From CAYOBW01 sp964402115 (GTDB lineage: Bacteria > Verrucomicrobiota > Kiritimatiellia > UBA8416 > CAYOBW01): 64,000 bases of DNA. The notes below the pieces were generated by a model. It did not search any database. It worked only from the letters and a program-made list of their open reading frames with translations, and was not told the DNA's origin. Made by a program: the position numbers and the translations under genes. This document shows positions 15,675 to 22,561 of the stretch, piece by piece. The DNA is taken from contig CAYOBW010000008.1 of the NCBI GenBank assembly GCA_964402115.1, positions 1 through 64,000 on the forward strand. The letters are read 5' to 3'. Position 1 is the stretch's first letter; each line of letters begins with the position of its first letter.

Positions 15675-16964
15675 TCACCGCAGCGCCGCGCGCGGCACCA
15701 GCAGCTCGAACACCGTGCCTGCGGGCCCCGTGCGCGACAGGCGCAGCTCGCCGCCGAGGTGGCGGCAGAGCTGGTGACTGATGCAGAGCCCGATACCGCT
15801 GCCGCCGGCTTTCGCGCTGTCGCCCGGTTCGAACAGCCGTCCGCGCCGCGCCTCCGGAATACCGTCCCCCTGGTCGGTCACCGTGAAGCGGGAGCCTGCG
15901 GCGTCTTCCCGAAACGCGCACTCGACGACCCCGCCCGCGGGGGAGGCCTCGATGGCGTTGCTCACGAGGTTCTGCAGCGCCAGCAGCAGCAGGTTGGCGT
16001 CCCGGTTGGCCAGGCGCCGGTCCTGCTCGGTCCGCGTCTGCACGCGCACGTGGCGGGGCGCGGCGCCGGGCAAGGTGCGCGCCACGACCAGCTCCAGGAT
16101 CTCCCGGGTCGAGATGTCGTAGGTGATGCCGTATTCCTCCTCCTTGATGACGTCAATCACCTCCTGCACCATCTGCTGAATCCGCGCGGCGCTGGCGCAC
16201 GCATCCGGCAACGCGTCGCCGTTCTCCCGCATCGCCAGGTGCAGCCCGGCCAGCGCGTTCTGGAGGCGGTGGAAGAGGTGCGACGACAAGGCGCCGATGA
16301 CAGCCGTCTTCGCGTGCAGCGTCAACTGGCGATTGGCCGCAGCCAGGTCGCGGTTCTTCGCCTCGAGTTGCCGCAGGCTGTACAGCAGAATCGCGACGAT
16401 CAGCAGCCCGCCGCCGCCGAAGGCGGACAGCGCCTGCCGCAGCAGGTCGCGATCGAGCCGGCGGAACGCGTCCAGCGTGGTGCGCCCGTCCACGAGGAAC
16501 TCGGCAAACCCCAGCAGGCGCTGGCTGTCGCGGCCGCGGACGGGCACGACCACGTTCAGCAAGGGCAGCGTCCGGTCGCCCAGCTCGCCGAACGGATCGG
16601 CGTACACGCTGTACAGCCGAACCTCGCCCGTCAGCCGCGAGGTGGTGTGCGGCGCGTGCAGCAGGGCCTGGTCGAGCGTGCCCGCGGTGAGGTTGTCCGG
16701 CAGGGCGCGCACGAAACGCCCCGCCGTGTCGAAGAGGCGCACGCCAATGACGCCGTCCAGGTCCACGACCCCCAGCACGAGGTCGAGCAGCGTCTGCCCG
16801 TTCTGCCGCGCCTCGCGCTGGGCGACGGCGCTGAGAATGGCGGCCTCGCGCTGCGTGACTTCGGCCCGGATCCTCGCGCGTAGCCGCAGGGTGACAAGCG
16901 CCACGCCGCCGCCAAAAATCAACAGGGTCAGCGCAACGATGGTCGCCGTGGTCTTGCGTTTCAT
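15675..16964 (-). CDS. Membrane sensor histidine kinase
   Basis: The 429-residue protein has a first membrane helix at residues about 8-28, a periplasmic domain of about 150 residues (VIGVRLFDTAGRFVRALPDN and LNVVVPVRGR give a dCache-like look), and a second helix near 182-205. A short coiled coil, the phospho-acceptor helix HLFHRLQNALAG and a HATPase domain (NLVSNAIEAS, DQGDGIPE, GSGIGLCISHQLCRHLGG) follow. The Gly-Ile-Gly-Leu box is intact. The kinase probably pairs with the NtrC-type response regulator at 19,451-20,869, with barrel and coiled-coil genes lying between them. The stimulus is unknown. Confidence 0.9.
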   Translation of the reverse strand: MKRKTTATIVALTLLIFGGGVALVTLRLRARIRAEVTQREAAILSAVAQREARQNGQTLLDLVLGVVDLDGVIGVRLFDTAGRFVRALPDNLTAGTLDQALLHAPHTTSRLTGEVRLYSVYADPFGELGDRTLPLLNVVVPVRGRDSQRLLGFAEFLVDGRTTLDAFRRLDRDLLRQALSAFGGGGLLIVAILLYSLRQLEAKNRDLAAANRQLTLHAKTAVIGALSSHLFHRLQNALAGLHLAMRENGDALPDACASAARIQQMVQEVIDVIKEEEYGITYDISTREILELVVARTLPGAAPRHVRVQTRTEQDRRLANRDANLLLLALQNLVSNAIEASPAGGVVECAFREDAAGSRFTVTDQGDGIPEARRGRLFEPGDSAKAGGSGIGLCISHQLCRHLGGELRLSRTGPAGTVFELLVPRAALR

Positions 16965-17007
16965 GCCGATCGCATCCTCCCGCGCGTCCCCCGCGCGCCG
17001 CCGCCGG

Positions 17008-18234
17008 TCAACGCGCCGTCGTCAACGTGCAGGCGAGTCCGGCGCTGCCCGCGAAATGCTCGTAGGCGTCGAGCGCGCTGTTGGCCGCATTGTCTTCCCA
17101 GTCGAGTGTCGCAAACGCTTTCCAGCGTTTGCCCAGTTCGCGTTCCAGCCGACCCCCCAGGTCCCACCGCTCGCGGTGCAGCGGCGCGCTGGCGTCGTCG
17201 ACAAAATCGGAGGGCCGCGTGTCGTACTGCGTGTCGGCGTAGTCCGCGCCGAGCTCGAGGCGCCACCGGCCCATCCGCCCCACCAGCCCGAGCGAACCCA
17301 GCCAGTAGTCGTAGTTGTAGTACCCGCCGCCGTCATCGTCGCGCGTGCGCCCGGCGAAACGCCACCGCGTCTTCCAGTGGCGGGCGGCATCCCAGAACCA
17401 CGCACCCTGCACGGCGACCTGGTGGCTGGCAACGGCCACCGGCTCCCCGGCGATCGGCTCCCCCACCGCCGTGCGCTTCTCACGATCGACGTAGTCGTCC
17501 ACCCGGTAGCCGTAGCTCAGCGCCCAGGTCAGGCGGGAACGTGCGTCCCCCTTAAGCGTGAAGGAGGCTTCCGCCTGGCGGTAGTCGTCGCTGGATTGCT
17601 CCACGAAGGCGTGCTTGTACGCGCCGCCCAGTTCCGCCGACAGGCCGGGCCGCACGACATGGCTCACGAAGGTGCTTGCGCCCACGTCATGCTGCTTCAA
17701 GTGCGTGGCATCGATTTCCGCGTCCGAGATGGATGCGTCGAAAAACTGGTCGAAGTAACTGTAGTCGGCGCGCAGCCCGCAGGCGCCCCGGGCGTCGTCG
17801 CGGTACTCCCAGGAGCTCCGGGCCAGCGCGCTGTACTCGTCGTTGTTGCCGGCCAGGTCGAAGTAGTGGCTGTGACTGCCGAAGGCGTACAGGCTCGACT
17901 GGTGGAACGAGCGGGGCTGCTGGCGCAACGCGAACAGCTCGGCTTCGGTCGAGGAGTACACGCTGTTCTGCGCGGCAAAGGGGCTGTAGAGGACATTGCG
18001 CGCATGCCCCGCACCCTGCCGCACTTCCAGTTCCGCCTGCCATGCCGGAGGTTTCACAAAGGCCACGGGTTCGGCGAGCAGCGCATCGAGGATAGCCTCC
18101 GCGGGGGCGTTCGGATCGTAGCTGCGCTCCGCTGCGCCGGCCACCGTCAACCAGCCGAGCAGGACCGCCAGGAACCGGAAGGCCAACCGTCGCCCCGCGC
18201 GGTCGCCAGGAAGCGCTTTCGTCGCCAGCTTCAT
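17008..18234 (-). CDS. Outer-membrane beta-barrel protein
   Basis: The 408-residue protein has a signal peptide (through about residue 34, AGAAERSY). The rest is alternating aromatic/polar strands ending in aromatic residues (YFDLAGNNDEYSALARSSWEYR, HVVRPGLSAELGGAYKHAFV, WDLGGRLERELGKRWKAF), as in DUF560/MtrB-like barrels. The last residues (GLACTLTTAR) do not end in the classical Phe. Barrel proteins like this accompany sigma-54-controlled surface systems. It follows the coiled-coil gene by 100 bp, with a strong hairpin between the two that may lower its expression. The transported or bound molecule is unknown. Confidence 0.75.
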   Translation of the reverse strand: MKLATKALPGDRAGRRLAFRFLAVLLGWLTVAGAAERSYDPNAPAEAILDALLAEPVAFVKPPAWQAELEVRQGAGHARNVLYSPFAAQNSVYSSTEAELFALRQQPRSFHQSSLYAFGSHSHYFDLAGNNDEYSALARSSWEYRDDARGACGLRADYSYFDQFFDASISDAEIDATHLKQHDVGASTFVSHVVRPGLSAELGGAYKHAFVEQSSDDYRQAEASFTLKGDARSRLTWALSYGYRVDDYVDREKRTAVGEPIAGEPVAVASHQVAVQGAWFWDAARHWKTRWRFAGRTRDDDGGGYYNYDYWLGSLGLVGRMGRWRLELGADYADTQYDTRPSDFVDDASAPLHRERWDLGGRLERELGKRWKAFATLDWEDNAANSALDAYEHFAGSAGLACTLTTAR

Positions 18235-18282
18235 CTTGCTGCCCACTCCTTGCTCGACGGACGGTCCCGGAGGCGAAACGAA

Positions 18283-18318
18283 GGGAAGGCGGCTCTCCCC
18301 TCGGAGGACCGCCTTCCC
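18283..18318 (-). terminator. Hairpin between the coiled-coil and barrel genes
   Basis: GGGAAGGCGG pairs perfectly with CCGCCTTCCC over a 16-nt loop. On the minus strand the stem is followed by TTCGTTTCG. It is a possible partial terminator or mRNA-stability stem in the operon. Confidence 0.6.
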
Positions 18319-18334
18319 GTGACACGCCTGACGT

Positions 18335-19132
18335 TTACCTGGACACGCGGTCTTGATCCCGAACCTGGTCACGGAGGTTGTCGCGAACCGTGTCGCCCTC
18401 TTCCGCGACGCGGTCGGCCGCCTGCTCGCGGTCCTTCAGCCGCGACTCGGACCGCAGCGTGTCCGCGCTCTCCTGCAGGCTCGCCCGCAGCGTCGCCACC
18501 GACTCGTCGCGATCGGTCTGCTCACGGCGGCTCTTCATCTCGTCGCGGGCTTGCACCATCTGCGCCAGGCGCTCTTCGCGATGCTGCGCGACAAGCTGCT
18601 TGCGCTCGGCCGCGCCGTCGGTGTTCTTCAGTTGCTCCTTGAGTTCCTGCGCCGCCAGTTGCCGGGCCTGGCGTTGCTCCTTCTGCTGGGTGGTCAGGGC
18701 CTCGGCATCCGCCTCGCAGAGCTGCCCCTTGTCCCCTCCCAGACCGGCGCCGGCAACGTCCGCGACCTCAGGCCGGTTCTCGACGTGCCACTCGCGAATG
18801 GTCTGCCGCACCGCCTGCATCGCCTCCCGCTGAGCATCCAGGGCCGCGGCGTTGTCTGTCCGCCACTGCTCCACCAAGGCGCAGCGCTCTGCCTCGGTCG
18901 CGCCAGCGTTCGCCTCGAGCACCTTCTTCAGATCGCCCAGAAGCGTCTCGCGCGCCACGCGCACCTCGTCCAGCTTGGCCTGCAGGTCCGCGGGCAGTTC
19001 CGGCTTGCTGACCATGCGCTGTTCCCCGCCGCCGCCCGGACTGCCGCCCTTGCCATCCCCCGGCACCGCCTGAACGGCGCCCGCCAACAGACTCACCGAG
19101 GCAACTCCCGCCAACCATTTCATCGTCTTCAT
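18335..19132 (-). CDS. Exported coiled-coil protein behind a sigma-54-type promoter
   Basis: The 265-residue protein has a signal peptide (MKTMKWLAGVASVSLLAGAVQA). A Gly-rich linker (PGDGKGGSPGGGGEQR) leads to about 200 residues of highly charged helix rich in Glu, Gln, Arg and Ala (ALTTQQKEQRQARQLAAQEL, ADTLRSESRLKDREQAADRV) that should form a coiled coil in the periplasm. Four or fewer cysteines are present. I do not recognise a family. It is the first gene after the -24/-12 promoter at 19,257-19,273 and is followed by the barrel protein, so the two may form an envelope-spanning pair (inference). Confidence 0.75.
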   Translation of the reverse strand: MKTMKWLAGVASVSLLAGAVQAVPGDGKGGSPGGGGEQRMVSKPELPADLQAKLDEVRVARETLLGDLKKVLEANAGATEAERCALVEQWRTDNAAALDAQREAMQAVRQTIREWHVENRPEVADVAGAGLGGDKGQLCEADAEALTTQQKEQRQARQLAAQELKEQLKNTDGAAERKQLVAQHREERLAQMVQARDEMKSRREQTDRDESVATLRASLQESADTLRSESRLKDREQAADRVAEEGDTVRDNLRDQVRDQDRVSR

Positions 19133-19256
19133 TCAGCACCTTCCCTTTCTTCGTTCGGTCTTGCAGACTCCTAGTTTCGTTCTGTTCCTGCCGCCCTCGT
19201 CGCCGTCCGACCCCCGCGCGTTGGTTTCGTCCGACTCCGTATGCGGTTCATATGGT

Positions 19257-19273
19257 AAGCACGCCGCGTGCCA
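19257..19273 (-). promoter_or_regulatory. Sigma-54-type promoter of the coiled-coil/barrel operon
   Basis: On the minus strand the site reads TGGCAC-GCGGC-GTGC. Compared with TGGCAC-N5-TTGC only one base differs, and the GG and GC doublets are spaced by exactly 10. The predicted start near 19,247 leaves a leader of about 115 nt before the ATG at 19,132. Two identical palindromes stand about 100-130 bp upstream, the normal place for activator sites. Confidence 0.78.
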
Positions 19274-19361
19274 ACTCGCTTTGACACATGCATAACAACT
19301 TGACAGTGAAAGTGTTATAAAGCATGGACGGATTGTCCGCCCGACAGGACGAAGCCTGATT

Positions 19362-19398
19362 GGGGAATAGTCCCCAGCCGGTTTGGGGAATAGTCCCC
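19362..19398 (-). promoter_or_regulatory. Tandem activator sites (GGGGA-N4-TCCCC, two copies)
   Basis: Two identical 14-bp palindromes, GGGGAATAGTCCCC, lie at 19,362-19,375 and 19,385-19,398. They are 23 bp centre to centre (about two helical turns), so two dimers would sit on the same face. They lie between the response-regulator gene's end and the sigma-54 promoter, and are the likely binding sites of the NtrC-type regulator encoded next door (inference). Confidence 0.75.
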
Positions 19399-19450
19399 GC
19401 AGAGGTGCAGCGCACGAGGGTTTCCCGCGCCCCGCCCGGTCCCCGTGCAT

Positions 19451-20869
19451 CTACGGCCTGGCGAGGCGGTAGCGGATGAAATCCCGGTTGACGCCGAGCA
19501 ACCGGGCGGCGGCGGAGACGTTCTGACCGGCTTGTTCCAGGGCCAGCCGGACCAGGCGCATTTCGGCGTCCTCGATCGAGAAACCCTCAGCGGGAATGCG
19601 CCAACCGGCGTTCAGCCAGTCGCTCTCATCCCGTGCGTGAGCCGGTCGGTGCGGCTCCGGCAGCGTGTCCAGGTCCAGCGGTTCGTTCCCGTACAGCACC
19701 AGTTGCCGCTCGAGTTCGTGCTTCAGCTCGCGCACGTTGCCGGGCCATTCATACGCCCGCAGCCGCGCCATGCCCTTCGCGGAGAGCTGCGCGTCCGGCG
19801 TCCGATAGCGCTGCTTCAGCGAGCCGAGCAGATGATTTGCCAATTCAACGAGATCGCCAGCCTGTTCGCGCAAAGGCGGCATGTCGATCCGGAGCACGTT
19901 CAGCCGATGGTAGAGATCGGGGCGGAACGTCTTCTGCTCGACACACGTCCGCAGGTCGTCCAGGGTCGCCGCGATGAGGCGCACGTCTATGTCGATGCGA
20001 TCGTTGCCGCCAACGCGGCGGATGTGCCCATCCTCGATGGCGGTGAGCAGCTTGGCCTGCGAGGCGAGCGGCAGGCTGGCGATTTCGTCCAGGAACAGCG
20101 TGCCCCCGTCGGCCGCCTCGAACAGCCCGATCCGCGTGCCCCGCGCGTCGGTGAACGCACCGCGTTCGTGACCGAACAGCTCCGACTCGATCAGACTCTC
20201 GGACAGGGTGGCACAGTTCAATTCGACGAACGGCTTCTCCGTCCTCGGCCCGGCGTAGTGCACGTGGCGGGCCAGGGTGGACTTGCCGGTGCCGGTTTCG
20301 CCGGCGATCAGCAGGGGCGGCGGCCGGTCCGGAATGCGCCGATCCGTCGCCAGGATCCGCGCCAACTGCTCTTGTACGCGGACCAGGCCCTTCCCGAAGA
20401 ACAGGCTCCGGCTCTCCAGCGCGGCATGGGTGTGCTCGTGTTCCTGGCGGCGCCGGGCTTCCCGCCGCTGTTTGCACCGCTCGAAGATCAAAGGCAACTC
20501 GAACGGGTCGAACGGCTTGACAAGATAGTCGGCGGCTCCATGGCGCAGCGCTTCCAGCGCCGTGTCCAGGCCGCCCTGGGCCGTCATGATCACCACGGGC
20601 GTCCCGGCGGGGAAGATCTGTTCCCGGAGGAGGTCAAGGCCATTGCCGTCGGGCAGGTTGACATCCAGGAGCACCTGGTCGAAATCGGCGCCCGCCACGG
20701 CCGCCCGCGCCTCCGCGATGGAGGCGACCGCCTGCACGCGCGCCTCCTCCTGCAGCAGCAGGGCGAAAATGCGTTTACGCAGGGCCAATTCGTCCTCGAC
20801 CACCAGGATGCGCCGCCCCTTCAGGGAAGGACGAGTGAGCGGGCCCGCTTTGCCGTCGTGGTCGGTCAT
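19451..20869 (-). CDS. NtrC-type sigma-54 response regulator
   Basis: The 472-residue protein has a receiver domain with the phospho-acceptor Asp69 in VLLDVNLPDG, and KPFDPFEL carrying the conserved Lys. Its AAA+ domain has Walker A GETGTGKS (190-197), and the sigma-54 loop reads GAFTDA (237-242) instead of GAFTGA. A Fis-type HTH (NVSAAARLLGVNRDFIRYRL) ends at the C-terminus. GAFTDA occurs in some active relatives, so loss of function is not implied. It probably receives phosphate from the kinase at 15,675-16,964 and drives the promoter just downstream. The N-terminal about 18 residues are an unusual extension; the start at 20869 is the only ATG before the receiver strand. Confidence 0.93.
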   Translation of the reverse strand: MTDHDGKAGPLTRPSLKGRRILVVEDELALRKRIFALLLQEEARVQAVASIAEARAAVAGADFDQVLLDVNLPDGNGLDLLREQIFPAGTPVVIMTAQGGLDTALEALRHGAADYLVKPFDPFELPLIFERCKQRREARRRQEHEHTHAALESRSLFFGKGLVRVQEQLARILATDRRIPDRPPPLLIAGETGTGKSTLARHVHYAGPRTEKPFVELNCATLSESLIESELFGHERGAFTDARGTRIGLFEAADGGTLFLDEIASLPLASQAKLLTAIEDGHIRRVGGNDRIDIDVRLIAATLDDLRTCVEQKTFRPDLYHRLNVLRIDMPPLREQAGDLVELANHLLGSLKQRYRTPDAQLSAKGMARLRAYEWPGNVRELKHELERQLVLYGNEPLDLDTLPEPHRPAHARDESDWLNAGWRIPAEGFSIEDAEMRLVRLALEQAGQNVSAAARLLGVNRDFIRYRLARP

Positions 20870-20943
20870 CGCGAAATCACCGTGCTGTCGTGTCTCATGG
20901 CGACGGAAACGTAGTGGGCCAACCGGAAGATGTCAACCCCGGC

Positions 20944-20967
20944 GCAGGCCTGAAAGCAGCGCCTGCG
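20944..20967 (-). repeat. Inverted repeat CGCAGGC/GCCTGCG after DUF4405 gene
   Basis: The arms CGCAGGC and GCCTGCG flank 10-11 bases (CTGAAAGCAGC), directly after the stop at 20,969. The text CCGCAGGCGCTGC.TTCAGG looks like a dispersed intergenic repeat and could also act as a transcript end. Confidence 0.5.
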
Positions 20968-20968
20968 G

Positions 20969-21700
20969 CTACTCGCCGGAGAGCCGGTGGACCAAGTCGC
21001 GGGGATGCTGGCCGCAGCGGTCGGCGATCTCCCGCAGGGTCATCTCGGGGTTGGCTTCCACGCCCTCCCGCGCCAGGGTCTGTCGGACCGTATCCAGACT
21101 CAGGCGCCTTTCCTGGCAGAACGCGCGCAGCGTCAATTGCCCCATGCCGCCCTGCCCCTGCCGGCGGGGCTCGGCCGCGTCGACAGCCTGGCTGGCCGCG
21201 CCGTGGCCCTCTTGTCCCGCCACGGCCTGCGCCGGCGCGGTTTCATGCCGTCCGCACCCCCCTCTACCCTCGCCACCACCCTGGCGCTCCGCGCCCCGGC
21301 AGCCTTTGAAGCTCTGCCGCCAGTCCAGCAGCAGCGACAGCGGTGGCGTCGTCCACACGGTGCCGGCATACACCAGGCCGCACACCAGGAGTGCCGCGCC
21401 GATTTCGGCCAGGCGGGTGCGCCGTCCCTGTTTTGCGCGGAAGTGGTTGAGCAGCGCGCGCCAGTTCAGAGCGATGTGCGCCACGGAGGCCGCGAGGAAG
21501 AGCACGCTGAACACGATATGGACGGCGATCCACGCCTCACGCCCCTGGCCCAGCGCCTGCCAGGCTGACGCCCGCGCCTCACGGCCGCCCGGCGTGACGA
21601 ACAGGATGAACCCGCTGATCGTCATGACGAGGAACGCCAGGGCCATCAGCAGGGACGTGAACGATCGACGATTCCAAGACAACGGCGGGTTCTCGCCCAT
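20969..21700 (-). CDS. DUF4405 membrane protein (cytochrome b561-like)
   Basis: The 243-residue protein has four predicted membrane helices in the first 135 residues: SLLMALAFLVMTISGFILFV, IAVHIVFSVLFLAASVAHIALNW, IGAALLVCGLVYAGTVW, and a short one. It has the DUF4405 pattern of histidines (VHIVF, AHIALNWR) that could bind heme as in b561-like cytochromes. A Gly-rich linker leads to a C-terminal segment (LTLRAFCQERRLSLDTVRQTL to LSGE) typical of the DUF4405 tail. It is the second gene after a perfect sigma-54 promoter at 22,387-22,401, behind a secreted Gly/Cys-rich protein. Likely role: electron transfer across the membrane for a periplasmic partner (inference). Confidence 0.82.
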   Translation of the reverse strand: MGENPPLSWNRRSFTSLLMALAFLVMTISGFILFVTPGGREARASAWQALGQGREAWIAVHIVFSVLFLAASVAHIALNWRALLNHFRAKQGRRTRLAEIGAALLVCGLVYAGTVWTTPPLSLLLDWRQSFKGCRGAERQGGGEGRGGCGRHETAPAQAVAGQEGHGAASQAVDAAEPRRQGQGGMGQLTLRAFCQERRLSLDTVRQTLAREGVEANPEMTLREIADRCGQHPRDLVHRLSGE

Positions 21701-21720
21701 CGCAACCTCCTCTTAAATGC

Positions 21721-21755
21721 GCTGAGCCATGTACAACCGCTGTACACGGCTCAGC
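21721..21755 (-). terminator. 15-bp hairpin between Gly/Cys-rich gene and DUF4405 gene
   Basis: GCTGAGCC-ATGTACA pairs with TGTACA-CGGCTCAGC around ACCGC. In the minus-strand RNA the single mismatch becomes a G-U pair, so the stem is complete on that strand. Only a short T-rich stretch follows. It is probably a read-through attenuator or stabilising stem lowering expression of the DUF4405 gene. Confidence 0.65.
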
Positions 21756-21779
21756 GCGCACCACCGGGGTCAACCGCTC

Positions 21780-22298
21780 TCAGCGCCGGCTGCAACCGCC
21801 TTCGCCACAGCCGGAAGCGCCCTGGGCCTTCTGCTGCGCGCCAGCCCCGCCCTGGCCGCCGCACTTCGCGCAGCCGCTCTGGACCTGGTTGCGTGCGCGG
21901 CTCTGACAGGCGCCGGCGGCGCCCGGCCCGCGGCCCTGCTGCGCGCTTGCCGCGCCGCAGCCACAGCCGCCCGCCTTCCCGCCACCTGCCGCCTGCGCGC
22001 TCGCCGCGCCGCAGCCGCAGCCAGCGCCCTGCCCGCCACCCTGCTGTGCGCTCGCCGCGCCGCACCCGCCGGTCTGTCCGCCACCCGCCGCCTGTGCGCT
22101 CGTGCCGCAGCCGCCCTTGCCCTGTTCGCAGCCAGCCTGCGCCGTGCCGGCCCCGGCGCCCTGACCGCGACCCTGGCCGTAGCCCTGGCCGCGCCCCTGG
22201 CCACGCCCCTGGCCACGCGCCTGCGCCGTTTCAGCCGTCAGAAACACCGCGACCATCGCCACGGTCACGCCAATTGCTCCCACCTGCCATGTCTTCAT
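21780..22298 (-). CDS. Secreted glycine/glutamine/cysteine-rich protein
   Basis: The 172-residue protein starts with a signal peptide (MKTWQVGAIGVTVAMVAVFLTAETAQA). A low-complexity GRGQGRGQGYGQGRGQG segment follows, then repeats of a unit like GGGQGAGCGCGAASAQAAGGG (at least four variants). It ends in GCAKCGGQGGAGAQQKAQ, GCGEGGCSRR. I count some 16 cysteines, mostly as GCG, GCxCG or CAKCG. Such spacing suggests disulfide cross-linking, metal binding or persulfide storage outside the inner membrane. No family is recognised. It is first in the unit behind a perfect sigma-54 promoter and sits next to sulfur-transport genes, which makes a sulfur- or metal-linked job plausible (inference). Confidence 0.75.
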   Translation of the reverse strand: MKTWQVGAIGVTVAMVAVFLTAETAQARGQGRGQGRGQGYGQGRGQGAGAGTAQAGCEQGKGGCGTSAQAAGGGQTGGCGAASAQQGGGQGAGCGCGAASAQAAGGGKAGGCGCGAASAQQGRGPGAAGACQSRARNQVQSGCAKCGGQGGAGAQQKAQGASGCGEGGCSRR

Positions 22299-22386
22299 TC
22301 TGTCGTTCCTCCTGCTGTGATTGACCACCCGGCCATCCTCCCGGACCTCCGCGCTGTCAATCGGATTGATCGTGCCCCCTTGTAAT

Positions 22387-22401
22387 GCAAGCTGCGTGCC
22401 A
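22387..22401 (-). promoter_or_regulatory. Sigma-54 promoter of the Gly/Cys-rich protein operon
   Basis: On the minus strand the site is TGGCAC-GCAGC-TTGC followed by AT, a perfect match to the sigma-54 consensus. The predicted start is near 22,375, some 77 nt before the ATG at 22,298. Two tandem TGCGCA-N5-TGCGCA palindromes stand 100-160 bp upstream. Confidence 0.86.
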
Positions 22402-22500
22402 AGTGCGGCCGCGTGTCTCCCGGGGCACTGTCGCAGGCCGTTTTGCGGGGTAAAAGGCCTGGATCTTTCTTTGGCGGCGACTCCGCGAAGATGATCCGGG

Positions 22501-22547
22501 GTGCGCAAATCGTGCGCACTTCAGCGCCCGCGCGCAGGAGTTGCGCA
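22501..22547 (-). promoter_or_regulatory. Tandem TGCGCA-N5-TGCGCA activator sites
   Basis: Site one is GTGCGCA-AATCG-TGCGCAC (22,501-22,519). Site two is CGCGCA-GGAGT-TGCGCA (22,531-22,547). Their starts are 29 bp apart. They lie right after the stop of the transporter-rhodanese gene and upstream of the sigma-54 promoter, the expected layout for an enhancer. The sequence differs from the GGGGA-N4-TCCCC pair at 19,362, so a different activator is likely. Confidence 0.65.
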
Positions 22548-22561
22548 TGGCCGGCCTGTTC

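Noticed and set aside
16297..18642. 781-codon open frame on the plus strand
   Set aside because: It spans three real minus-strand genes with signal peptides and motifs, and shows none of its own.
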